Shown one piece after another: positions 34,822 through 42,603 of a DNA stretch of 64,000 nt (the first letter of the stretch is position 1; each line of letters starts with the position of its first letter). Below the pieces are notes generated by a model. That model was not told the DNA's origin, did no database searches, and was given only the letters and a program-made list of their open reading frames with translations. The stretch is from NCBI RefSeq assembly GCF_027922365.1, contig NZ_BSFN01000019.1, positions 1 to 64,000 of the forward strand, given 5' to 3'. The translations under genes and the position numbers were made by a program. The stretch comes from Pseudomonas turukhanskensis. GTDB taxonomy: Bacteria; Pseudomonadota; Gammaproteobacteria; Pseudomonadales; Pseudomonadaceae.

Positions 34822-35727
34822 ATGAAGCTCTCCGGTCGCGGGGTGGCATTGTCGGTGACAGCCTCCTTGCTGTTCGCCTTTATGCCGGGCTATGTAAAGC
34901 AGCTGGCGCCGCTCGACGGTGTGCAGATTTTTGCCCAGCGTGTGCTCTGGTCCATTCCCTTGGTGTTGCTGCTGGTTGCGTTGTCGCGGCAATGGGGCCT
35001 GCTGTTCGGCGTGTTGCAGCGCCTGCGCCGCGAGCCGTTGCTGGTGCTGGCGTTGCCGGTAGCGGCGGCCCTGATCGGCATTCAGTGGGGGCTTTTTCTC
35101 TGGGCGCCGCTGCAGGGCATGATGCTGGACGTCACCCTCGGCTACTTTTTGCTGCCCCTGACCATGGTGCTGGTCGGCCGGGTGTTTTATCAGGAGCGCC
35201 TGAGCCCGCTACAGGGCATCGCCGTGGGGCTGGCGTTGCTGGGGGTCCTGCATGAACTGTGGCTGACCCGCGCGTTTTCCTGGGCCACGCTGGTGACGGC
35301 GTTGGGTTACCCGCCGTATTTCATGCTGCGCCGCTGGATGCGCCTGGACTCGCTCTCGGGTTTTATTCTGGAAATGCTGATGCTCGCCCCGGTGGCGATC
35401 TGGCTGATCCACATTTATGGCCCGGCCGATCTGTTCACCCAGGCGCCGCACATGTGGTGGCTGCTGCCGGGCATCGGCCTGCTGGGCACCCTGGCATTTG
35501 CCGCAATGATGGCTTCCAGTCGGCTGCTGCCGCTCGGTGTGTTCGGCATTCTCAGTTATGTGGAGCCGGCGCTGCTGTTTGCCGTGGCGGTGCTGTTTCT
35601 AGGGGAGACGTTCAACCCGGCGCAGTTGTGGACCTATATCCCGATCTGGCTGGCGATTGTGCTAACCGGCTGGGACAGCATTCACGTGCTGCGCAAGCAG
35701 GCGCGGCAGCACGTGCAAGCGCAATAG
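34822..35727 (+). CDS. rarD: EamA/RarD-type transporter
   Basis: 301 residues with ten predicted helices. Opening RGVALSVTASLLFAFMPGYVKQL and LDGVQIFAQRVLWSIPLV match the RarD branch of the EamA drug/metabolite superfamily, an inner membrane permease of unknown substrate. The last 66 bp overlap the convergent Nudix gene. Confidence 0.88.
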   Translation: MKLSGRGVALSVTASLLFAFMPGYVKQLAPLDGVQIFAQRVLWSIPLVLLLVALSRQWGLLFGVLQRLRREPLLVLALPVAAALIGIQWGLFLWAPLQGMMLDVTLGYFLLPLTMVLVGRVFYQERLSPLQGIAVGLALLGVLHELWLTRAFSWATLVTALGYPPYFMLRRWMRLDSLSGFILEMLMLAPVAIWLIHIYGPADLFTQAPHMWWLLPGIGLLGTLAFAAMMASSRLLPLGVFGILSYVEPALLFAVAVLFLGETFNPAQLWTYIPIWLAIVLTGWDSIHVLRKQARQHVQAQ

Positions 35728-36081
35728 CGGCGCCAGGTCGTCGCGCTCGGGGGCGTGCAGGTCGAGCCAGGCCAACTCTTCCAGCTCGGCAGCAGCGGCC
35801 ACGCTCTGATTGAGCGGCGCGATAAAGATGTCGGCGTCAATCCAGGTATCGGGCTCGTTGGCCGCCGGCGCGTGAAACTGACCGAGCACGGTGAAGGCTT
35901 CGCTTGGCAGCGCCAGGTTCAGTTCTTCGAGCAGCTCACGCAGCAAGGCGGCTAGGGCCGTTTCGCCCGGTTCGCGTTTGCCGCCGGGCAGCATAAAGGC
36001 CTGGGTGCCGCGTTTGCGAACCAGCAGCAAACGGCCTTGAGCGTCGATAAGGCAAGCAGCGGCAATGGCGAGAACGGTCAT
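35662..36081 (-). CDS. Nudix hydrolase
   Basis: 139 residues with a complete Nudix box G34-x5-E40-x7-RELLEEL (GKREPGET...RELLEELNL). Nudix enzymes hydrolyse nucleoside diphosphate-linked compounds, often for housecleaning; the substrate is not predictable. The 3' end overlaps the rarD 3' end antisense by 66 bp, so the two convergent transcripts share that stretch. Confidence 0.88.
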   Translation of the reverse strand: MTVLAIAAACLIDAQGRLLLVRKRGTQAFMLPGGKREPGETALAALLRELLEELNLALPSEAFTVLGQFHAPAANEPDTWIDADIFIAPLNQSVAAAAELEELAWLDLHAPERDDLAPLLRLHVLPRLLAQHVNAVPAG

Positions 36082-36252
36082 GGGGTTTCCTGTGGGGCGG
36101 TTTTTTCCGGGCGCAAGAATGCCAGTTCAAGGCGTTTTTGTAATGCCGTGCGGCGCGCCTCGCGTCGATAGCCTGCACAGACTGCGGGCGTTCCGGGGCA
36201 ACAACCGGTAACCTATGCGGCTGTTTAGTGATCTTCGCCGAGGTAGCCCCCC

Positions 36253-37587
36253 GTGTTTTCCCAATTCGCCCTGCATGAACGCCTGCTTAAAGCCGTGGCC
36301 GAGCTGAAGTTTGTCGAGCCCACCCCGGTACAAGTCGCGGCCATTCCGCCGGCGCTGGAAGGGAAAGACCTGCGGGTTACCGCGCAAACCGGCAGCGGTA
36401 AAACCGCCGCCTTCGTGCTGCCGATGCTCAATCGCCTGATGGGCGATGCCAAGCCCCGCGTGGTCATCCGCGCGCTGATTCTGCTGCCAACCCGCGAGCT
36501 GGCGCAGCAGACCTTGAAAGAGGTGGAGCGTTTTTCCCAGTTCACCTTCATCAAATCCGGCCTGATCACCGGCGGTGAAGACTTCAAAGTGCAAGCCGCC
36601 ATGCTGCGCAAGGTGCCGGATATTCTGATCGGCACCCCGGGCCGTTTGCTGGAGCAATTGAACGCCGGCAACCTCGACCTCAAGGCCGTGGAAGTGCTGG
36701 TGCTGGACGAAGCCGACCGCATGCTCGACATGGGGTTTGCCGAAGACGTGCAACGTCTGGCCGGCGAGTGCAAAGGTGCGCACCAGACCATGCTGTTCTC
36801 CGCCACCAGTGGCGGCAACGGCCTGCGTGAAATGGTTGCCTCGGTACTCAAAGACCCGCAGCACCTGCAGCTCAATGCCGTCAGCCAACTGAGCGATGGC
36901 GTGCGTCAGCAGATCATTACCGCCGACCACAACCAGCACAAAGAGCAGTTGGTGTACTGGTTGCTGGCCAATGAGACGTACCAGAAAGCCATTATCTTCA
37001 CCAACACCCGCGTGGCGGCCGACCGCCTCTACGGGCGCCTGGTCGCTGCCGAGCACAAGGTGTTTGTGCTGCACGGCGAGAAAGACCAGAAAGACCGCAA
37101 GCTGGCGATTGACCGCCTGAAGCAGGGCGGGGTGAAGATTCTGGTGGCCACCGACGTCGCCGCCCGCGGCCTGGACGTGGACGGCCTGGACCTGGTGATC
37201 AACTACGACATGCCGCGCAGTGGTGACGAGTACGTGCACCGCATCGGCCGCACCGGCCGCGCCGGTAACGAAGGCCTGGCGATTTCGCTGATCTGCCATG
37301 GCGACTGGAACCTGATGTCCAGCATCGAGCGCTACCTCAAGCAGAGCTTCGAGCGCCGCACCATCAAGGAATTGAAAGGCACCTACGGCGGCCCGAAAAA
37401 GGTCAAAGCCTCGGGCAAAGCCGTGGGCGTGAAGAAGAAAAAGACCGACAAGAAAGGCGACAAGAAGGCCGTGGCCAAGTCGCCGACCAAGCGCAAAACC
37501 GCTAACAAGCCGAAAAGCTCGCTGGTGAGCGGTGATGGTATGGCGCCGTTGAAGCGCAAGAAGCCAGAAGCGCCTGCGGCGGAGTAA
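36253..37587 (+). CDS. DEAD-box RNA helicase
   Basis: 444 residues, GTG start at 36253 with GAGGTAG upstream. Motifs in order: Q-motif region TPVQ, I AQTGSGKT (44-51), Ia PTRELAQQ, II DEAD (152-155), III SAT (183-185), VI HRIGRTGRAG. The last about 70 residues are rich in Lys (KKKKTDKKGDKK), an RNA-binding tail. It resembles the RhlE/SrmB-type family; a role in ribosome assembly or RNA decay is likely but not specified here. Confidence 0.92.
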   Translation: MFSQFALHERLLKAVAELKFVEPTPVQVAAIPPALEGKDLRVTAQTGSGKTAAFVLPMLNRLMGDAKPRVVIRALILLPTRELAQQTLKEVERFSQFTFIKSGLITGGEDFKVQAAMLRKVPDILIGTPGRLLEQLNAGNLDLKAVEVLVLDEADRMLDMGFAEDVQRLAGECKGAHQTMLFSATSGGNGLREMVASVLKDPQHLQLNAVSQLSDGVRQQIITADHNQHKEQLVYWLLANETYQKAIIFTNTRVAADRLYGRLVAAEHKVFVLHGEKDQKDRKLAIDRLKQGGVKILVATDVAARGLDVDGLDLVINYDMPRSGDEYVHRIGRTGRAGNEGLAISLICHGDWNLMSSIERYLKQSFERRTIKELKGTYGGPKKVKASGKAVGVKKKKTDKKGDKKAVAKSPTKRKTANKPKSSLVSGDGMAPLKRKKPEAPAAE

Positions 37588-37600
37588 TTGCTCAACCTTC

Positions 37601-37632
37601 ACCGTCATCCCCGCCTGCGCGGGGACGACGGT
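37601..37632. repeat. Hairpin between convergent helicase and oxidoreductase genes
   Basis: ACCGTCATCCCCGC (37601-37614) and GCGGGGACGACGGT (37619-37632), 14-bp arms with one mismatch, a single-unit form of the repeat seen at 31106 and 34595. It is followed by GTTGTTTTTAC and could serve as a terminator for the helicase. Confidence 0.75.
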
Positions 37633-37639
37633 GTTGTTT

Positions 37640-38620
37640 TTACTTCGGCACGATCAAAATCTTGCCTTCGCGCTCGCCACCGGCCGCTGCTGCTACAGCC
37701 TCTTTGATCTGACTCACGTCGTAGGTCGCGGCAATCCGGGTTTTCAGCTTGCCGCTGGCAATCAGTTGCACCAATTCCCCAAACACCTTGCCTTGCTCGG
37801 CCTGACTGGCCGCGCGGAACCATTTCGCCAGCCAGAAGCCTTTTAGCGTCACGTCGCGAAAGACGATGGCCGATGGCGATACCTGGCACGGCTCGCCACT
37901 CATCATGCCGTAGTTCACCACGGTGCCGCCTTCACCCAGGCACGCGGCCAAGTGGTCGGTGGCCGCGCCGCCGACGGCGTCGATGGCCAAGCGGATGGTG
38001 GCGCTGCCGGTAGCTTCGCGTACGCGCTTGGCCAGGTCGGGGCCGTCTACCAGCACCACATCGCCGCCGTCTTGTTGGGTAGCGGCAATCGCCGACTCAC
38101 GGCGCACCACGTTTATGGTCTTGAAGCCGCGCAGTTTGGCCAGTTGCATCAGGTAGCTGCCGACGCCGGAGTTGGCAGCGTTCTGAATCACCCATTCACC
38201 GGGCTGCAAGTCCACGAACTGGCTGAGCAACAAGGACGCAGTCGGCGGGTTGACGGTGAGCATTGCCAGTTGCTGCGGGTCGGCATCGGGCAGGGCAATC
38301 AGCTTGCTGGCGTCGGTGTTCAGGTGGGTGACCCAGGTGCCGCAGCCCACGGGCAGCAACACGGTCTGGCCGACCTTGAGGGCGGTGACGTCCGGCCCCA
38401 ATTCTTCCACTTTGCCCACACCCTCATTGCCGCCAATAGCTGGCAGCGGCGGCAGCATGCCGTACTGGCCGGTGAGGGTGAGTACGTCGGAGGGGTTGAT
38501 CGGCGCGGCCAGCACTTTAATGCGCACCTGGCCTGCAGTTGGTGCCGGCAGTTGCAGGTCGACGGCTTCGATCACGTCCTGCGGCACCGGGCCGCGAGTC
38601 TGGTATTGGGCTTTGAGCAT
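37640..38620 (-). CDS. MDR-family zinc-independent quinone oxidoreductase / enoyl reductase-like protein
   Basis: 326 residues. GroES-like N-terminus (KVLAAPINPSDVLTLTGQYG, PAIGGNEGVGKV), and an NADPH-binding region (GEWVIQNAANSGVGSYLMQLAKLRG). The pattern is close to the MECR/QOR 2-enoyl-thioester reductase group. It lacks the zinc-binding cysteines of alcohol dehydrogenases. Single gene converging on the helicase. Confidence 0.85.
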   Translation of the reverse strand: MLKAQYQTRGPVPQDVIEAVDLQLPAPTAGQVRIKVLAAPINPSDVLTLTGQYGMLPPLPAIGGNEGVGKVEELGPDVTALKVGQTVLLPVGCGTWVTHLNTDASKLIALPDADPQQLAMLTVNPPTASLLLSQFVDLQPGEWVIQNAANSGVGSYLMQLAKLRGFKTINVVRRESAIAATQQDGGDVVLVDGPDLAKRVREATGSATIRLAIDAVGGAATDHLAACLGEGGTVVNYGMMSGEPCQVSPSAIVFRDVTLKGFWLAKWFRAASQAEQGKVFGELVQLIASGKLKTRIAATYDVSQIKEAVAAAAGGEREGKILIVPK

Positions 38621-38724
38621 GCTGTTCTCCTGGCAGGTAAAACGAGCAGTGTAGGGCGAATATTCCTACAGCGTATCCACCGCACGTTCTATGTATGGGC
38701 GGATATGCGTTCAGCGAATTCGCC

Positions 38725-40509
38725 CTATCGAACCCGGTCTCGACTCTCTACCGCCAGGTCCAGGGCTTTCTGCATATCCAGCCGCGCCGAGCGGCCGACA
38801 TCCTTGTTGTTCAAATCGTAGTCGCGCTCGGACGGCAAAATCGGTGCCGTCAGGTCTTCGGCATCGGCGGGTTCGAAGTCGAAGTTTTTGCCGATGGTCA
38901 TGGCGCTACGGCGCAGCAGCATGCGCACTTGCTCGGGGTGCAAATCGGGGTTGATGGAAAGCACGGCGGCGATAATGCCGGTGACCATCGGTGTTGCGTA
39001 GGAGGTGCCGCAGTGGGCGTCGCCGGCGGCATCGGCCTGAACGGTGGAGGCGTGGGCGCAGGCAGCGGCGGTAATGTCGACGCGCATGTCGCTGTTGGAA
39101 GAACTGCGTTTGACCACATAGGCCGGATCGTTCACCGCCACGTCCTGGCGCTCGCTGCGCTGATGACCGCCGACCACAAACAACTGGTCGGTGATAAACG
39201 AGGAGGGCAGGCGGTATTCGTCGGCGCCGGAGTAGGAGGAGCCATTGCCGGCCGAGTTCACCACGATTACATCCGGGTGCTTGGCGCGCAGCCAGAGAAA
39301 AAACTCTTCGAGCAATTCTTCATAGCCATTCATGGCCAGGCCCGAGCGCACCAGGGAATCGATTTCATCGCCCTGGATATTCTTGGCACCCACGCGGTGA
39401 ATGCCCCAACTCCAGTTCAGCACCCGCACGCCGTCTTCCACCAGGTTTACCGAGGCGGCGATATTGGCGGTAATGCCGGCATCGGAATTGCGCTCCACAA
39501 TCACTTCAAAACCCGGCCCGGCGCCGTCCAGGCCCCGCAGAAAACCGGTGTTGCCGCCTTTGTCCCAGCGCGCCGCCAGAATGCCGGCCACTGTGGTGCC
39601 GTGGCCGTCGGGCTTGCTGGCATCGCGGGCGTAGAGGCGGGTGTGCGGCTTGCCGTCGCTGCGCGGGGCAGCGCCGAGGTAGTCGCTGAAATCGGCGGTG
39701 TCGAAGTCCACATTGCGTTCAATCACGCCGATACGAATCGGCGTGGTGGGCACCGGCTTGTGGGTGGCGGGAATTCGGCGTTGATAGTAGTTCACGGCAT
39801 CGAGAAAACGATTGGCGGCCCACTCGTCGCCGCTGGGTTTTTCTTCCGGGGGTTGTTTACCGGCGGCCAGCTCGTTGCTGCCTTCACCTTCTTCGGCGCC
39901 GGACTCTTCGACCACCACCGCATCCACATTCACCTCGGTGCCCAGGCGCAACACCAGCGCATCGCGCTCCAGCAGCGTGGTGGCGGGCAGCCGCAGTTGG
40001 TAGGTGTTGAGTGGCGGGATGGCACCTACCACCTCGGCGCCGTATTTTTTCGCCAGTTGCCGGGCCGTGCTCAGGCCGTCGGCGTTTTCCTCGATGATCA
40101 GGCTGACCAGATTGGTGTATGTGGTCAGACCGTCCATGTTCTTTGCCACTTCATTGGGCTTGGCGGCTAGCACATGGCTGCTATTCAGCGAGAGCCATAC
40201 CGGGTTGCTGGCCTGGCCTTCCTGCTCCAGCCAGATGGGCGCGCTTTTGTAGGTGTCGGGGTCCAGTTGCAGGCGTAGCTGTTGGCCATCGCGCTGGACA
40301 TGTTGTTCGGCCAACGGCTGGCCGTCGAGGAGCACCCGCACCGCACCGGCTTGCAGGCCTTGGGCGCTGAGGCAGTAACTTAAAGGGCCGCTTGCCAGCA
40401 GGTCGCCGCAGCGCTGCAGATGCACCAGGCGCAGCGGTTCGGCAGCCAGGCTGGGCAAGGCCGTGGCCATTAGCAAAAGGGCCAGGCCGGCAAAGGGGAA
40501 AAGGGGCAT
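38725..40509 (-). CDS. S8 (subtilisin-like) serine peptidase with N-terminal extension
   Basis: 594 residues. Signal peptide (residues 1-23, ending LAAE), a beta-rich N-region of about 230 residues, then an S8 domain with DGHGTTVAG (H303), oxyanion N422 (NSAGNGS) and CGTSYATPMV (S503). The aspartate motif is unusual: RIGVIERNVDFD has Glu264 where the catalytic Asp of VIDxG normally stands. It may still be active with Glu or use D268. Likely a secreted or periplasmic protease. Divergent from the solute-binding gene at 40629. Confidence 0.88.
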   Translation of the reverse strand: MPLFPFAGLALLLMATALPSLAAEPLRLVHLQRCGDLLASGPLSYCLSAQGLQAGAVRVLLDGQPLAEQHVQRDGQQLRLQLDPDTYKSAPIWLEQEGQASNPVWLSLNSSHVLAAKPNEVAKNMDGLTTYTNLVSLIIEENADGLSTARQLAKKYGAEVVGAIPPLNTYQLRLPATTLLERDALVLRLGTEVNVDAVVVEESGAEEGEGSNELAAGKQPPEEKPSGDEWAANRFLDAVNYYQRRIPATHKPVPTTPIRIGVIERNVDFDTADFSDYLGAAPRSDGKPHTRLYARDASKPDGHGTTVAGILAARWDKGGNTGFLRGLDGAGPGFEVIVERNSDAGITANIAASVNLVEDGVRVLNWSWGIHRVGAKNIQGDEIDSLVRSGLAMNGYEELLEEFFLWLRAKHPDVIVVNSAGNGSSYSGADEYRLPSSFITDQLFVVGGHQRSERQDVAVNDPAYVVKRSSSNSDMRVDITAAACAHASTVQADAAGDAHCGTSYATPMVTGIIAAVLSINPDLHPEQVRMLLRRSAMTIGKNFDFEPADAEDLTAPILPSERDYDLNNKDVGRSARLDMQKALDLAVESRDRVR

Positions 40510-40628
40510 CGATACGCTCCGGGGCAGACCAAGGTAGCTGTGTGACGCCGTACAGCGCGCATTGGTTCAGGCCAACGCCCACGGGGCAGCTATGCTCAGG
40601 TAACGCGTCCATGGACCAAGGAGGTGGC

Positions 40629-41357
40629 ATGTCCCGCTTGCTCCAAACCTTGGCGCTGTTCTGGCTGCTGAGCCTGCCGGCGTTGGCTGATCCGCTTCGG
40701 ATCGGCTTTGGCACCAATAAACCGCCCTATGTATTCGAGGCCGAGCATGCGGGCCTGGACTACGAGTTGGTGCAGGCCTCCTTGCGCAGTGCGGGCTATG
40801 AGATGGAGCCGTACTTTGCGCCGATGGAGCGTTTGCATGTGATGCTTGGGCGGGGCGAAATCGATTGCATCGCTACCACCAACGAGATGAGCGGTGTGGC
40901 GGCCTACTACTCGGATGTGTACATCTACTACCACAACACCGTGGCGGCGCTGGCCTCGCGCAAGCTGCAGATTCGCACCCTCGAAGACCTGCGCTCGGTT
41001 TCGATCAGCGCCTTTCAACGTGCGCGTTTTCTCTTGGGGCCTGAGTTCGCGGCGGTGGTTAAGGACCATCCCAACTACCGTGAAGAGGCTCAGCAAGTGG
41101 CGCGAAACCGCCTGCTCTACAGTGGGCGGATCGACGTGATCATCGGTGATCCCAAGGTGATCCGCTATTTCAACCGAGATGTGCTCGATATGGTCGACGT
41201 TACACAGCCGCTGACGTGGTACCCGCTGTTCCCACCCACGCCGTACAAGGTGGGGTTTCGTTTTCAGATCCAGCGCGAGCAATTTAACCAAGGCCTGGCC
41301 GCCATTCGCCGCAGTGGCGAGTACGAGGCCATTGAGCGCAAGTACGCGGATTATTAG
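40629..41357 (+). CDS. Periplasmic solute-binding protein family 3
   Basis: 242 residues from the ATG at 40629 with an AAGGAGGTGG ribosome-binding site. Signal peptide MSRLLQTLALFWLLSLPALA, then RIGFGTNKPPYVF, HVMLGRGEIDCIATTNEMSG and RIDVIIGDPKVI. No ABC partner genes are adjacent. It shares the family and orphan status of the protein at 14513. Probably a sensor-like binding protein. Confidence 0.88.
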   Translation: MSRLLQTLALFWLLSLPALADPLRIGFGTNKPPYVFEAEHAGLDYELVQASLRSAGYEMEPYFAPMERLHVMLGRGEIDCIATTNEMSGVAAYYSDVYIYYHNTVAALASRKLQIRTLEDLRSVSISAFQRARFLLGPEFAAVVKDHPNYREEAQQVARNRLLYSGRIDVIIGDPKVIRYFNRDVLDMVDVTQPLTWYPLFPPTPYKVGFRFQIQREQFNQGLAAIRRSGEYEAIERKYADY

Positions 41358-41454
41358 GCGCGCTTCGTAGTTTCCCGTTGCAATTGCACTCAGCCGTGGC
41401 GGCGTTTTTTTGCCAGTCTTTTGCCCACTCGATGTTCGGCAGGGAGATGGCGTG

Positions 41455-42597
41455 ATGGTTTTCAGAACACTGGCGGTAGTCGGTTTAACGGTGGCAAGCG
41501 GTTGGGCAACGGTTCAGGCCCAAGACAACTTTCAACAAGCCAGCGAGCGCGGCACCTTGCAGGTCGAGTACCTGGTGAACGATTTGCAGCACCCGTGGGG
41601 CATGAGCTTTTTGCCTGATGGCCAGGTGCTAATCACCGAGCGGCCGGGACAGTTGCGGCTGGTGGCCAGCGATTTCAGCTCTTCTGCTGTGGTGAGCGGA
41701 ACGCCGTCGGTGTTCAGTCGCGGGCAGGGTGGCCTGCTGGATGTGGCGGTCTCGCCGAGCTTTGCCGAAGACCGCTGGGTGTACCTGGCCTACGCCGAGG
41801 CCGGTGACGACAAGCTGGCCGGTACGGCGGTGGGGCGCGGCAAATTGTCGGCCGATAACAGCCGTCTGCAAGACTTTCAGGTGATCTTCCGCCAGGCGCC
41901 GAAGTTGTCCACAGGCAACCATTTTGGTTCGCGCCTGGTGTTCGACGGGCAAGGCCATTTGTACGTGACCCTGGGGGAGAACTATCAGCGCATGGCCGCT
42001 CAGGACCTGGGCAAGTTGCAGGGCAAAGTGGTGCGCCTTAACGCCGATGGCAGCGTGCCCAAGGACAACCCGTTTGTGGGCAAGCCCGGCGCGCGGGAGG
42101 AGGTTTGGTCTTACGGGCATCGCAATGCCCAGGGCGCGGCGCTCAACCCGTGGACCGACGCGCTCTGGCTGCATGAGCACGGGCCCCGTGGCGGCGATGA
42201 AATCAATATTCCGCAAGCCGGCAAAAACTACGGCTGGCCACTGGCGACCCATGGCGTGGATTACACCTTGCTGCCCATCAGCGAGGCCAAGGGCAAGACG
42301 GCGCCCGGTACCGAGCCGCCGCATTTTGTCTGGGAAAAGTCGCCGGCCGTCAGCGGCATGGCGTTCTACAACGCCGAGCGGTTCAGCGGCTGGCAGCACA
42401 ACCTGTTTATCGGCGCGTTGGCCGATCAGTCGCTGATTCGCTTGGAGCTCAAGGGCAATGAGGTGGTACACGAGGAACGCTTGCTCAGCGACAAGCTGGG
42501 GCGGATTCGCGATGTGCGCCAAGGCCCGGACGGCTATCTGTATCTGCTTACCGACCAGGCCGCCGGCAGCCTGGTGCGGGTCGGCCTGGTGGAATAA
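41455..42597 (+). CDS. PQQ-dependent aldose sugar dehydrogenase (YliI family)
   Basis: 380 residues. Signal peptide (MVFRTLAVVGLTVASGWATVQA) and six-bladed propeller with the soluble glucose dehydrogenase signature: DLQHPWGMSFLPDG, GQGGLLDVAVSP, STGNHFGSRLVFD, YGHRNAQGAALNPWT, HEHGPRGGDEIN and KNYGWPLATHG. These periplasmic enzymes oxidise aldoses to lactones using PQQ. Strong RBS AGGGAGA seven bases before the ATG. Convergent with the LTA-synthase-like gene. Confidence 0.92.
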   Translation: MVFRTLAVVGLTVASGWATVQAQDNFQQASERGTLQVEYLVNDLQHPWGMSFLPDGQVLITERPGQLRLVASDFSSSAVVSGTPSVFSRGQGGLLDVAVSPSFAEDRWVYLAYAEAGDDKLAGTAVGRGKLSADNSRLQDFQVIFRQAPKLSTGNHFGSRLVFDGQGHLYVTLGENYQRMAAQDLGKLQGKVVRLNADGSVPKDNPFVGKPGAREEVWSYGHRNAQGAALNPWTDALWLHEHGPRGGDEINIPQAGKNYGWPLATHGVDYTLLPISEAKGKTAPGTEPPHFVWEKSPAVSGMAFYNAERFSGWQHNLFIGALADQSLIRLELKGNEVVHEERLLSDKLGRIRDVRQGPDGYLYLLTDQAAGSLVRVGLVE

Positions 42598-42603
42598 ACG
42601 CAG

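Noticed and set aside
36127..37608. 493-residue minus-strand frame opposite the DEAD-box helicase
   Set aside because: Antisense shadow with low-complexity composition and no recognised domain.
38695..40170. 491-residue plus-strand frame opposite the S8 peptidase
   Set aside because: Shadow frame rich in G, A and H without domain signatures.
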